A stretch of 64,000 bases of DNA from Rhizoclosmatium globosum (Eukaryota > Chytridiomycota > Chytridiomycetes > Chytridiales > Chytriomycetaceae), in contig MCGO01000004.1 in assembly GCA_002104985.1 (NCBI GenBank), positions 124,001 through 188,000 of the forward strand. The letters run 5' to 3'. The notes under the pieces are model-generated. The model did not search any database. It was not told the DNA's origin and saw only the letters and a program-made list of their open reading frames with translations. The position numbers and the translations under genes were made by a program. Positions 1-12,265 of the stretch are shown here, in pieces (position 1 is the first letter of the stretch; every line of letters starts with the position of its first letter).

Positions 1-1508
1 AAGTCTCTGATGCATGTTCGCAAGTTGATGCGTCCAATGTTGTCAATAGTTCGACACAAGTTGAAGCCCCGCAACATCTTCTTGACACCCGATATGATTC
101 GGCCTATGTTCCGCATACTGAACTACGTGAAGTCTCCGTTCAAGTTGGTGGATGCAGTCAGTTTTGTGAGACTTCGACTGAAACGACGCGACTCCACTTT
201 CAGGATACTGAAACCCAATGTGACTGTGAAACAACTGTGGAAGATCTTGTTCAAGACACAATTGATTCGTATAGTGTTGGAGGGTCGGCGGCTGTTGTTA
301 CTTTTGACGACTCGTTTGAGACTGACGCGATGTTTGTGCCTATGGCTTGTGAACGGTCGCCAGGCGTTGATCCCACTGACTTTGATATACCTGCTGGATT
401 TAGTGTTGAAACTCAGACTGAGGAACTTGTTGGTGGTGGAGTCAGTGTTGCGACACAGACGATGGTTCATGGAGTTGAAGTGAGTCAGGTTCTTTCTGAA
501 GAGACGCTTGAGGCGCTTGAGAATCATGGAAGTGAGAATGTTGGAATCAATCATCGGGAAGTGCAAGTTTCAGTTGGTGTTCAGACTGATCTTCCTTCGC
601 CGAGTCTATTACTGCTGAAGGAGGCTAACATTAATATTTATGCTCCTACGGCTGCTGGTGAGAAGTCCGGTTTGCGACGAAAGCGGGTGGTTCGGTCGTA
701 TTCTGAAACTGTGGAATCTGAGGAGGATAACTTGAACACATCTCAAGATGGTATTGATGATACCGGAGGAGACGATGGATTTGCTCCCAGAGATGGAATC
801 CGAGAGTCAGCGGGTAGAGATTCGTTTGGGTCGGCAACTTCCGTTGATTCCTCATTTGAACTGCCTCCCCCTCCAACAACTCGAAAAAGTGTCAAACGAG
901 GGAAAACGTTGGCACCGACGGCAGCATCAATCCCCAAAACAAAATCGCGAAAGATCTCATTCACTGGAGAAGACGAGGAAGTGGACGAGGAATCAAACAG
1001 GAGCTCCTTGGGGAAGACATTTACTCGTACGACAACATTACCCAGTCTTTCTTCTATTGGTGCATTAAGTCTATCGCAATCGTCAACACAACCTACTGTT
1101 GGGGGACGTCGATCGCGAACTGTAATGGCCGCATTACAGGAAGGAAGCAGAAAACAGCTTGATATGTTCGAGAATGCATCTTCATCAAAGGCAACCAATA
1201 TCTCCGTGTATGGAATTCAGGATATTTTGTCAAAAGAAACAGTACAATCAGTGAAGCCAGCAGCAATGAAACGCATTCGAATCACGCGTCGGGGAAGTGG
1301 AAGTAATGATGTTTTGCCAGATTCCATTGAAAAGGATGAAGAACTGGAGGTTATTGCAAGTGGTAGTGGTACAGGTGGAGTTGGGGTTGAGGGAGACGGG
1401 GAACTTCAGCAAAAGAAGAAACGGAGGTTACGAGTGGAAATGAGTATTATGCCAGAAGATAGTCCAGCTCCAGCCAAAACTAAAAAACGTCGTGCAACAA
1501 AGAAATAA
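1..1508 (+). CDS. Uncharacterised low-complexity protein with TQT/VQT motifs, 5' end missing
   Basis: The frame beginning at position 3 is open from the window edge to a TAA at 1506-1508, so the N-terminus lies outside. I do not recognise a family. The left part is acidic and Ser/Thr/Val-rich and carries short motifs of one kind: STQVE (51-65), VQV (138-146), TQC (213-221), TQT (411-419), TQT (453-461) and VQTD (579-590). These resemble the TQT-anchored peptides bound by dynein light chain LC8; that reading is inference. The middle is Ser/Pro/Arg-rich and probably disordered. The C-terminus is strongly basic (KKKRR, KTKKRR), like a nuclear localisation signal. An AATAAA overlaps the stop codon. 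No intron is needed within the visible part. It could equally be a nuclear scaffold or a coiled-coil adaptor. Certain as a coding region, unknown in function. Confidence 0.75.
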   Translation, partial: VSDACSQVDASNVVNSSTQVEAPQHLLDTRYDSAYVPHTELREVSVQVGGCSQFCETSTETTRLHFQDTETQCDCETTVEDLVQDTIDSYSVGGSAAVVTFDDSFETDAMFVPMACERSPGVDPTDFDIPAGFSVETQTEELVGGGVSVATQTMVHGVEVSQVLSEETLEALENHGSENVGINHREVQVSVGVQTDLPSPSLLLLKEANINIYAPTAAGEKSGLRRKRVVRSYSETVESEEDNLNTSQDGIDDTGGDDGFAPRDGIRESAGRDSFGSATSVDSSFELPPPPTTRKSVKRGKTLAPTAASIPKTKSRKISFTGEDEEVDEESNRSSLGKTFTRTTTLPSLSSIGALSLSQSSTQPTVGGRRSRTVMAALQEGSRKQLDMFENASSSKATNISVYGIQDILSKETVQSVKPAAMKRIRITRRGSGSNDVLPDSIEKDEELEVIASGSGTGGVGVEGDGELQQKKKRRLRVEMSIMPEDSPAPAKTKKRRATKK

Positions 1509-1509
1509 A
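1504..1509 (+). terminator. AATAAA overlapping the stop codon of the first gene
   Basis: AATAAA spans the TAA stop of the upstream gene, and an A/T-rich stretch follows before the next start at 1541. It is the expected form of a polyadenylation signal. The next gene begins only 32 bp after the stop, so the 3' end must form almost at once. Confidence 0.4.
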
Positions 1510-1540
1510 AAGAAGAAAAAACTTTATTTATTTGAGCACA

Positions 1541-4500
1541 ATGAACACGGATGTGCCCATCCCTGATGTGCTTACTACAAGTGGAAACACGATCCCTAGG
1601 ACGCCCATGGGTGACTATGAACGACATCAACGTGTGCTACATAAGCGACATGAACGAATTACCGGGCATTTGGACTGTTTTACAAGAATCAAAGTGATAG
1701 TGGATCGACCCTCACTTAGTTTCTACGTCGTTGCTGACCGAAGAAATACAATTGAATACTTTATGCGACAGATTGAAGCCGAGTACGCGTACAAGTTTTT
1801 AGTTCCTGTAACAGAAGGAAGTGACCAACTCTTGCCAACTGCAACGAACGTGATTCCTCTTGAATGTGGTGAACTGTGTAACTCGGAATCAATACCTCTG
1901 AAATACGAAGATACGATTGGCGTTTCTTTGGACGCGAAACCTGTAGTTCAAATCGTGAATGTGTTCGAAGGTTGTGTTACATTATAGTTAAGGAAGTAAC
2001 TAACTAAATGATTAAATTAGCTTCTATGGAGACGGAAACGAGGAAGGAAGTAGCTGAATCGATGGCGATTTCAGGCAAGACCTCTCCACGACTTGAGGTG
2101 CAAGGTTCGCTGCAATTACCATCTGCGAGTACGCCTGGAAGTGATTCTGGCGAGAGTCCCAACGTACGTATTAAGTCAGTTCCAAATACAATTGATCGAC
2201 GGCAGTCGAATTTCGGGAGCACGGATCGAAAGAAATCAGTCATTTCTATTTTCAACGTTGAAGTTCCGCTTCCGACTGAGCCTTTGCCACAGCTTGACGA
2301 GGTGTCGCTCTTTGAAATGATGCATAATAAGAAAGGGCTGGAGGCACTGTATACCTTCTGTCTCTCTGATTTTACGATTGAGAACTTGTTGTTTTGGATG
2401 GACGTTCAGGTATTCAGATCGTGTCCTGAAGCTTCTCGATCTCAGTTTGGAGGATACATATATAACATGTATTTAGTTGCGGATGCACCTGTGAAAGTGA
2501 ATGTCTCGCTGGACTTGATGTATGATATCAATGCGGCAATCGTGAGCCAAGTCGCAGTGGATGTGGGAATGTTTGATGATGCTCAACAACATATTTACTC
2601 CTTGTTGAAAATGAAAACGTATGCGCGGTTCAAGAAGAGTAAGGCGTTTGAGACCTTCTTGACTTTCAAGTCGCGATGTTTGTTATTCTATCGTTGTATG
2701 TTAGTTACTAACTGTTGAAATACAGATGAAGTTGTCTATAAGGCAAATAGTTTTCCTCCCACAATGTTTTATGAAACCTTTCGATTCACAAAATTGCCTT
2801 TGTTCCATGAAGATGCACCATCAACAAAATCAATTCAACTTCAAAGTCAAGAGGAAAAGGAAATATTCAAAGACCTCGTAATTGAACGGGTATTACGTCG
2901 ATATTTCACTGACTGCAAGTTTTTCGAAACCCATGGTTACTTTGCGGACCCAGACCGCAGTCAACTCCTCCAACGCGCCCAAAAGCAAAAGATGGAAAAG
3001 AAAATCACGAAATTTTTTGGTCAAAGACCTGCCGCCGATGAACTCGGTCGTCAAAAGCAAATGATCGACTCCCTCAAGCAAGCCGTCGTTCACACCCAAG
3101 TAGAAGACGCGGCTCATCTCGGAAGCATGATGGAAGAAGCTCTTGGAATCCGTAAAAGTCGCACAAGCCGGACGCGAATGTCAAAGTCCGGTGCAGCCAA
3201 CACAAGCGGCTCCAGCGTGGGGGGAACATCATCCAGTCAACTCGAAGACAACGAAATGCAGCTCAAGAAGAAAAAGTTTGAGAAGCTGATTGACTTTTTC
3301 GGGGAACCAATTCCTCGTGAGGAGCGCAAGAACTTTATGGATGAGGATTCGATGCTTCAGTTGCAGGATGGAAGTATGCTGAAGAATGAGAATGAGGAGG
3401 AGGCGGCTGAGGTTGTGGATACTGTGAACGATTTGACTCCGGATGAGAAAGCGCGTTTGACTAAAAAGGCGAGGAAACTTATGACTGTGTTTGGTGAACA
3501 TGGAGCACAGCAAACGTTTGTTTCCAGAGATGCACGGCAATCACTTGGCGGGGCTCGAGGATCGTTCTCGTCAGCAGGAGCAGGATCAGGATTATCAAGC
3601 GGTCCTGCTTCCATCGTAGGTATGCCAAGTCAAGACAGTTCTTTGCTATCTCTATCTCAGTCATTAATACCGGAGGATGAAGAAACTGTGCTTGATCCCC
3701 AGCAAACAATGAAAGTTGAGTTATCTGAGGAGGAATTCCGGGAAATCAAGATGCTCCGGAAGAAGAGGCTCTCGAAGCTTACTGCATTCCTTGGAGAAGA
3801 AGTGGGAACTTTGGAAACCAGCTTATCAGCAGGCACAGGCGCAGGAGGAGTTGGCGCGATGGCGGAAGAAACAAAGCACTTGTCAAAGGAAGAGAAGGTG
3901 GTTCAAAGAAAGAGGATTCAAAAGCTGGAACGTATGATGGGTGAGCTTGTTACGACTGATATTCTTGACCACGCATTGGATGTCTCAGAGGAGCTGGATT
4001 CGTCAAGACGGGTTTCCAATCCAGCTCCATACCAGAAAGTGGCTGCATCTCCAAGCAAGAATCGGCCAGTTACGGTCATTGGATTTGAGATTGATCGAAT
4101 GAAAATCAAGGAATTGGCGGCGGCGCGATTAGACGAGGAAGACGAGACAGCACAACAAGTTTCAAGCTTTGATGCAAGTTTACCCGTGTTGCCAAAGAAG
4201 GAACTTGGGGCGAAGCATCATCAAAACTTGGTTGCACTCACGGAACTTCTGCAACAAGGACAAACGGATAAAGCATTAGATCTTATGGATTCCATGCTCA
4301 AGTTCGATGCAGATGAATTCAATATGATCAAGAATAAGGATCTCAGGAAAAAGAAACTCAAAAAGTTGAGGAAATTCTTTGGGAATAACTTAAACCCAGT
4401 TCAAATGTTCGAGCAAGACGTGGTAGCTGAGCTTGAATTGATGATAAAAGATGAAGTAACAGATCCGTCTGAGTTGAAGATGCTGAATGATGATTTGGTG

Positions 4501-4575
4501 AAGGTCAGAACACAAGTGGCATTGCATGTGAACGATTTACAAACTGGATGGGCTGCCAGGAAAGCTCGAGAATAA
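1541..4575 (+). CDS. RGS-domain protein with six KL..FFGE-type repeats
   Basis: Exons 1541-1970, 2021-2677 and 2726-4575 join in frame to 978 codons. ATG 1541 is the first in frame. Residues of about 165-370 form a regulator of G-protein signalling domain. Visible landmarks are FTIENLLFW, a Tyr-rich helix, VNVSLDL and FDDAQQHIYSLL, ending in YARFKKSKAFETFL. RGS domains accelerate GTP hydrolysis by Galpha subunits at the plasma membrane. The N-terminal 140 residues contain a compact beta-rich stretch (IKVIVDRPSLSFYVV) that could be a ubiquitin-like or Ras-binding fold; this is a guess. The C-terminal 600 residues hold six degenerate copies of a basic helix ending in F-F/L-G-E (about 3004, 3271, 3463, 3760, 3910 and 4348), separated by acidic, Ser-rich linkers. 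The RGS call is secure; the repeat's role is unknown. Confidence 0.9.
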
Positions 4576-4665
4576 TTGAGAAATTGATTTTTGAATAATA
4601 CATCTTTCTTGGGGTTGTGGATTTCGGCCATTTCTTCCTCAAAACGTGCAACAACTTGCCCAACG

Positions 4666-7100
4666 ATGTCAAGCACAGAGAAACGCGAATTAGGCAAGTA
4701 CTTCCAAATCAAACAGTAGTGATACAGAATGCAATTGCTAATATACGAGTGTAGATGACAGTGATTCGGACGACGTCGGGCCAATGCCGCTGCCGGACGA
4801 AGCGGACATTCGCAAACCGCAGCGGAAGAAGCGAGGTAATAAGAGCATACACAGAGACCTGTGTCTGAGTTCTAACTGAACTTACTTCTGTTTGTTGTCC
4901 TCGTTCCTGCGCAGTTCTCGCGCACGAGTCGCTGTACCTGGACGCGCTTCCCGCCGCAGACATGTACGAGCGGTCGCTGATGGTGCGTGCGTTTGTAGTG
5001 CTCAACTTGTGTGGCTGACGTCAGCGCTGCAGCACCGCGACACGGTCAACTTTGTTGCCGTGATGCCCGTCACGGACTTTGTCGTCACAACGTCCGTCGA
5101 CGGCCACGTCAAGTTTTGGAAGAAAACTATGACTGGAATCGACTTTGTGAAGCACTACAGAGCTCACTTGGGCCCGGTCGTGGCGGTTGCGTGGTCTGCC
5201 GATGGTGCGTCTCCCTCTCTCTGCAACTGTCTCCCACTCACAGTACCTTCATATCAAAAGGTGCCCTCTTTGCATCGGCCGGCGCAGATAAAGCCCTGAA
5301 AATATTCGATGTCATCAACTTTGATATGATCAACATTCTGTCGCTTGACTACCTCCCTCGCGCTTTAGCCTGGTGTGCAAAGAAGCAAGACGCGAAAGCC
5401 CTTCTTGCATGCTCTGATTTCGACTCGTCTACAATTCACATTTACGATGCTAGAGAAACCGATTCGAAGAAACCTGCAAACTCAAAGATTGATGAGCCTT
5501 TGTTTTCACTGCCGGATTTGCATTCACAACCTGTTCATATCATGCAATACAATCCTGTTGCGAAAACTGTGGTCAGTGTCGATGTGGGTGGAATGATAGA
5601 ATATTGGCAGATTGATGTCGATGAAGCTGCTGCGTTACCCCCAAAGAACTCAAAGTACGTCGATTGGGAATTCAAGGGCGAAACGGATCTGTATGAATTC
5701 AAAAAGGTGAGCAGAAAAGAATGCTCCTCATCTGCCTGGCGTTAACAGCTTTTCGCAAAAAGTCAAAATCGTTCCCTGCAACTCTCACATTCTCGCAAGA
5801 TTTTACAAAGTTTGTGACATTTGGTTTCGAGGATCGCCAGATTCGCGTGTTTTCATTTGCTACTGGAAAGTTGCTGAGGAAATATGACGAATCTTTGGCA
5901 GTTGTATCGGAAATGCAACAAGCTGGAACGGCCGTTTACAAACTAGATGATATGGAGTTTGGTAGACGAATGGCTACGGAAAGGGAAATCGAGAAAGTGA
6001 AGGGAGGGCAGAGTGCTACTGCCAATGCTGGTGAGTACTTCGTCTGGCTTCTAGTGAATTACTGACATCTTGGACAGTGTTTGACGAATCAGGCCATTTC
6101 ATTATTTATGCTAGCGTTCTTGGAATCAAGATTGTGAATATCGAAACAAATCGCGTTTCTCGATTGGTTGGAAAGGTGGAGAATCAACGTTTCTTGAACA
6201 TTGCTCTCTATCAAGGAGCTCCCAAGAAAAAAGCTATGGGTCTCTTGTCGCACGTATGTTATTCTGTAATCATATTGACGAGTGCTGACATATGACAGGC
6301 TATGGTTGCATCAGAGAACTCAGCACTGAAGGACCTTGAAGCGCAAGATCCCACAATTATTTGCACGGCATTTAAGAGAAACAGATTCTATATGTTCAGT
6401 CGTCGTGAACCTGATTCGTACGTTTTCTTGTTATGCTTCAATGAATCTAACCTTGAACCAATAGGGGCGATGCGACCGCTGCCACATCCACAGGGCGTGA
6501 TATCTTCAACGAAAAGCCAACAAGAGAAGAACAAACTGTCGCGGCAAGCTCAAACCCGAAAGCATCTTTGGGTTCGCAGGCTATTCTCCACACATCTTAT
6601 GGAGATATCCATATTCGTTTATTCCCTGAACATGCCCCCAAAGCCGTTGAAAACTTTGTGGGTCTTGCTAAAAAGGGATACTACGACGGAGTCATCTTCC
6701 ACCGTGTTATTACTGCGTTCATGATTCAAACTGGTGACCCATTGGGAGATGGAACTGGAGGAGATTCTCTCTGGGGACATGATTTTGAAGACGAATTCTC
6801 CAAAGCTGTGAAGCATGACCGACCTTACACTGTGTCCATGGCGAATTGTGGACCAAACACGAATGCAAGTCAGTTTTTCATCACCACTGTGCCAACTGTA
6901 AGTTTATTTTACTTTGATTTAAAAAATGATAAGTTGGTTCTGATTTTGTTGTTTTCTAGCCGTGGTTGGATAACAAGCATACTGTGTTTGGAAGAGCAAC
7001 AGGTGGAATGGATGTAGTTCATCGTATTGAGAAGGCGAGGACGGATAAGAATGAGAAGCCGCATGAGGATATTAAGATTCTTTCAATTGAAGTACGTTGA
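4666..7100 (+). CDS. PPWD1: PPWD1-type WD40 peptidyl-prolyl isomerase (cyclophilin)
   Basis: Ten exons (4666-4697, 4762-4835, 4915-4982, 5033-5204, 5261-5706, 5763-6030, 6078-6253, 6299-6417, 6465-6897, 6960-7100) give 642 codons, close to the human length. The N-terminal two thirds are WD40 repeats with landmarks [27 protein letters not shown] and [12 protein letters not shown]. The C-terminal cyclophilin domain carries [32 protein letters not shown] and [11 protein letters not shown], so the Arg, Phe and Trp of the catalytic cleft are present. The family interconverts Xaa-Pro peptide bonds and is found with late spliceosomes in the nucleus. Exon 1, a 32-bp exon, was chosen because ATG 4666 joins in frame through a 64-bp intron to [11 protein letters not shown], which resembles the human N-terminus; it is the least certain exon. 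Confidence 0.95.
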
Positions 7101-7165
7101 ATGAAAGATTGAAAATGTGTTTACTTTTACTTCTACTTTTTATTTCTATCGAAAAAGAGGGGGAG

Positions 7166-10100
7166 ATGTACTCGTTCTTAATCGACCGGCGGCACGAAGC
7201 GTGTGGGATACCAGCATCGCGGCTGCGGCCACCACCGACGAGTTCTGGAAGTGGATTCGCGAGTCTCGGACGCGAAGACGGCGACGATGATTGGCGAATG
7301 CGCGAACGACTCAAGACGGTCAGCGTGGCGCTCGTGCTGTGCCTGAACATTGGCATTGACCCGCCGGACGTGCTTAAGGTACGTGTGTCTCTGTCTCTCC
7401 TTTAAGTTGTGAAGCGAATGCATCGGTGGTGGTGGTGGTGGTGGTGGCTCGGTCTAACGAAACCCGCTCTTAGACCTCACCGTGCGCTAAACTCGAGTGC
7501 TGGGTCGACCCCGCGTCCCTGCCTCCGCAAAAGGCGCTCGAAACTATCGGAAAGAACCTGCAGCAGCAATACGAAGGTACTCTCACTCTGTCCGCAGTTG
7601 CTCAGCAGGGCCTAATTCGTATTTCTAGTGTGGCAGCCCCGTTCACGCTATAAGGCGCTCCTGGATCCCTCCGTCGAAGAAACAAAGAAGACGTGTGTTT
7701 CCCTTCGCAAGAATGCAAAGGTGAAACGCTGGATTGTTTGAAGTGCGGATCTCTGATGGTGGTTACACTCAAATCAGGACGAACGCATTCTGTTTCACTA
7801 CAACGGTCATGGCGTTCCGCGGCCGACAAAGGGAGGCGAGATTTGGGTCTTTAACAAATCGTATACCCAATATTTGCCGTGCTCCATCTACGATATCCAA
7901 CAGTGGCTTGGAAGTCCGTGTATCTATGTGTTTGACTGGTGAGATCCCTTCATCAGCCGATAAACCCTAATTTTGCATATAGCTCAAACGCTGGAAACAT
8001 TCTCCTTGCTTTTGATAAATTTGCGGACCAGCGTGATGAAGATGCTGCTGCTGCTGCTGCCACAGCAAGAAGGGATAGCATAACCACACCAGATCCACCT
8101 GTTGTATCGTCTCAACAAAATATCTCTATGAAAGAGTGCATTTTATTGGCTGCTTGTGGACCATCGGACACATTGCCCATGAATCCGGACTTGGTGAGTT
8201 GGCTTGTTTCTCTGGATCTTGGTTTCTGATGCAATTCTACAGCCGGCTGACTTATTCACATGTTGTCTTACAACCCCAATCGAAATTGCGTTACGTTGGT
8301 TCGTTTCGCAAAATCCTTTGCTGCAAAATATTACGGCAGACATGATTATGAAGATTCCGGGCCAACTCAATGATCGTCGGACTCCTTTGGGAGAGCTGAA
8401 TTGGATCTTTACAGCTATTACAGATACAATTGCTTGGAATATGCTTCCACATGACTTGTTTAAAAAGTTGTTTCGTCAAGATCTGATGGTTTGTTGCTGC
8501 TCTATTTTGGAAATTACTAATATTTCGTAGGTTGCGGCTTTATTCCGAAATTTCCTTCTCGCTGAACGTATCATGAGATATTATCACTGTACTCCAATGT
8601 CGTCTCCTGTGCTTCCTAGCACGCATCAACATCCACTTTGGTCTTCTTGGGACCTTGCAGCTGAAATGTGTTTATACCAATTACCTGATTTGTTGAAGTC
8701 TCCGAATACCGTTCAGTATCAGCATTCGTCCTTCTTCTCAGAGCAGTTGACTGCATTTGAAGTTTGGCTTTCCAAAGGTCCAATTGCCAAATCTCATCCC
8801 GAACAGTTACCAATTGTATTGCAAGTTTTGCTCTCACAAGTTCACCGTTTGCGTGCATTAATGCTTTTATCGCGATTTTTGGATTTGGGTCCTTGGTCTG
8901 TGAAACTTGCTCTGTCTGTTGGAATCTTCCCCTATGTTCTCAAACTTCTTCAAAGTCCTGCTGCTGAATTGAAGCCTGTTCTGGTGTTTATTTGGGCAAA
9001 GATTCTCGCACTTGACAACTCTTGCCAAAACGATCTCTTGAAGGACAATGGTTTCACATACTTCATCAATATTTTGACTTCCATCAACAGTCCGACTATT
9101 ATTCCAAATATGTCCGAGCACCGCGCGATGTGTGCATTCATTCTTTCTGTGTTCTGTCATGGATTCCGTTTTGCGCAGGAAGCGTGCTTGAAGAACGACT
9201 TATTGATCACTTTGTCATTGCACTTGAATGACCCTGATCCATTGCTTCGTCAATGGGCTGCCATTTGTCTTGCCAAGACAATTGAACAATATCCACAAGC
9301 TCGGGATCACTGTCTGCGTGAAAACTTGCACCTCAGACTTCTCCAACTTCTTCAAGATTCATTCAGCGAAGTTCGTGCTGCGGCTTTGTTTGCTCTCTCT
9401 AGTCTTGTTCAGAATGTTGCGGAGTTGAGTGGTGGGAAGATTATTGATCATCCAAAGTACATTCTTGCAGTGGAAAATTGTGTTTGTGAAGCTATTGTTC
9501 ATGGGCTTTCGGATGCTAGTCCTGTGGTCCGTAAAGAGCTTGTGATTATGCTGTCAAGAGTTGTTTCTGTGAACTATGATCGTGTTTTGGAAGCATCCGC
9601 TTTGATTGCAAAGGAAGAATTGGGTAGCGCATCAGTTACGGGGGCATCTATTCAACAGTCTTCGGACCCTGCCGTTCAACATCAATTAAGAGTCTATCAA
9701 TGCGTTTACAAGTCTTTACTCAGTCTGAGCGTGGATCCATATCCCCTGATATCTCGACTCGCATCACATGTTGTCGATAAGATCCATGTATCTTTGCTGG
9801 GTCAAAACCTAATCCAAGCTCCTGCAGCTCTCCTTGCCCCTGTACTTACAGCAGCCACGCGTTCGAAAAACAACTCTTCCAGCTCACTCTCTGCGGCGAC
9901 AGGAGCTGCTGCACTCAAACGGCAGAGCACATTTGCAACCACTCGCACAAACAGCACCAGCTCTCTTTCATCTCTTGCTACCCACCAATCTGCAGCACGG
10001 CGTTTCAGCCACCTCGAACAAAATGGAGCAGCGTCTGGGATTTACAGTTCCTCGGTTGCTTCTTCAAACGGAAGTGGTGCGAGCGGGTTGAAACGAAATA

Positions 10101-11955
10101 GTAGTAGTTTCGTTGTAAATCCGTTCAAGAGTTTCCAAGGACTTGCCTCGTTGGTAACGTTCCCCAGCGTCAACGTAAATTTGGCTGCACCTCTTGTTGG
10201 CGATAGAAATGCGGGTGGTGAAAGCGATGACGATGCGATGTACTTTGGAAGTAATCGTGGAGTGAGAAGGGGTGATGAGAGTGGCAATTCCACTGCTGAT
10301 TCTGCAAAGAATGGATTTGCTGCTTACTTCCATGGAGGAAGTGGCACTTTGCATCCTGTTGAAGAGGACATTGGTGCAAAAAAGATGGATTTGGAGAAAG
10401 CAATCGAAGTTCACCTGGTGAAGGATGCTACTGATGAAATTGGGGTTGAATTGAAGAGCTGCTTTTACGATTTCAACTTGGAGTACTTCCGTGAGCCACA
10501 GATGAAGGTCAGCATTGATGCGTATTTTTTATTGTTTGCTGACAGATGGTTTAAAGGTTCCTGACGTGGATGATCCTGGAAGTACGCCATTCAATCAAAA
10601 GCTCTGGCGGCATCAACAAAATGAGAAATACGCTTCCAACAGTATTCTCAAGAGCCCGGACTTTGCCTCACAACTCAAATTCGACAACCAAGTCAACTTT
10701 TTGCATAGTGACAATAATCCAGGGACTCATTTGTATTTCCATCCATTTGAACCGCATTTGTTGGGTGCTGATGATGCAGATGGTGTAATGTAAGTTTACC
10801 GTCTTAAAAAATGGTTTTTGATTCTCAAACTATTCAAAAGTGTGTACAACTGGGAAGACGGAAGCAGGATTAACTGGTTCCGCAACTCGAATCCCCCTGG
10901 ATCAAGAATAACGTCTCTCCGATTCATCAATGAGAATGACGTTGCGCTGATTGTTACTGGTTCAGGTGAGAAAGGATTGTTTTTGTTATGGATGGTAGTT
11001 GTTTCTGACTGAGTTTGGTTTATTAGATGAAGGAATCGTCCGAATCTACAAAAATTATACATCGCTGGAGAATTGCGAAGTGGTATCAGCTTGGAGGGCT
11101 GTGAATGAGAATATCCCAGTCAGTCCTCGAGCTGATTTGATTACAGATTGGCATCAGCAAACTGGATCGTTGCTGGTTGCTGGTGATTTGAGAATGATTC
11201 GGGTTTGGGATTTGGAGCGAGAGTTGTGCGTTCAGGTACGTACAAGCTTCGTTTGGACGTCAATTAATTGATAACTAATGGTGCATCTATTTAGGATATC
11301 GGAACAAAGTACCAACAGGCTGTTACTTCGTTGACGAGCGAGAGAAGCGAAGGGAATCTGTTGATTGCTGGGTACGCTGATGGGATGCTGAACCTATACG
11401 ATAAGCGGTTGCCGTCACGAGAAAGGTAGACAACAGTGTTAAGTGTTTAGGACTATGCAACTTTCTAACGTCTGTGTTTCAGCTTGGTTCGAAGCTTTGG
11501 GGAACACTCGAACCGAATTTTACAATGCCAGTTCCAAAACGATGGACGGGGTGATTACCATACGCTAGTATCTGGTAGCAGAACGGGAGATGTGCGAATT
11601 TGGGATATTCGGTCTCCTAAGCAGTCTGTGAGAGTGATTGAGGCTGTTCCATCAGGAATTGAAATGACTGCATTGGCGATACACGAGGATGCTCCATTAT
11701 TTGCTTGGTACGTAGATTTCTTTGTTACTATACCTGTTGTATACTTACATCATCGGTTATAGCGGAACCAATAGTGAATATGTCCGAATCTTTAACGTAA
11801 ACGGTGTTAATTTGAACACAATTCGGTATAACGATGGATTTTTGGGTCCCAGAATTGGACATGTTGGTTGTTTGGCGTTCCATCCATACCGGGATATACT
11901 GGCAGCAGGAACAAGTGATAATGCGTCTTTGTCGCTGTTTTCATCGCAGAGATGA
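7166..11955 (+). CDS. RPTOR: Raptor (KOG1), scaffold subunit of TORC1
   Basis: Thirteen exons (7166-7378, 7474-7576, 7629-7720, 7778-7938, 7983-8193, 8243-8488, 8531-10507, 10557-10789, 10841-10965, 11027-11235, 11295-11425, 11483-11707, 11763-11955) encode 1372 residues. The conserved N-terminal caspase-like region is clear: [40 protein letters not shown], and [25 protein letters not shown]-repeat region follows ([31 protein letters not shown]). A Ser/Asn-rich insert covers about 9830-10300. The C-terminus is a WD40 propeller (VRIWDIR, CLAFHPY). Raptor recruits substrates to TOR at the vacuole or lysosome. ATG 7166 is preferred to the upstream in-frame ATG at 7115 because the Raptor-like sequence (FLIDRRHEA) begins right after it. 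AATAAA lies at 11965. Confidence 0.97.
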
Positions 11956-12265
11956 TTGAGAGTAAATAAAGTTTTTATTTTACGTTTAGAGGAAGAGGAA
12001 GGAGGGAAAGGAGTGGAAGTGTGGTCCTGAATGAGGAGGCAGATTCGAAAAAAGTTTCACAAAGTGTGTGCCTCCCCTATCCCCCCCATCCATCCCGACC
12101 CTCAACGCCTTCCTAGCACCCATCAAACAACAGCAGAGCGTTGTATGAAGCAGTAACGATAGACCAGTGCTCTATGACAGTGTTATGATGGCGATGAGGA
12201 CTTTCGGATTGAGATGCTTTCCTTAACCACACTTCCACACTCAACTAACCTATTTCTTTCACAGC
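11956..12265. other. Intergenic region upstream of RPS9
   Basis: This is one of the few gene-free stretches near 300 bp. It holds the Raptor 3' end, a C-rich run around 12075-12100 and a pyrimidine tract ending in CACAG at 12260-12264, two bases before the RPS9 start codon. That tract looks like a 3' splice site, so RPS9 may have a 5'-UTR intron. No RNA gene or open frame of interest was seen. Confidence 0.4.
11965..11970 (+). terminator. AATAAA poly(A) signal of the Raptor gene
   Basis: AATAAA begins 10 bp after the Raptor stop and is followed by a T-rich run. Position and context fit a polyadenylation signal. Confidence 0.5.

Noticed and set aside
4580..4784. Minus-strand peptide [21 protein letters not shown] between RGS and PPWD1
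   Set aside because: It looks protein-like but has no family, no neighbouring exons, and overlaps the proposed first exon of PPWD1. Without transcript data it is not supported.
12150..12230. Possible C/D snoRNA upstream of RPS9 (GATGA-like boxes)
   Set aside because: No proper C box paired with a CTGA D box and no terminal stem could be seen.
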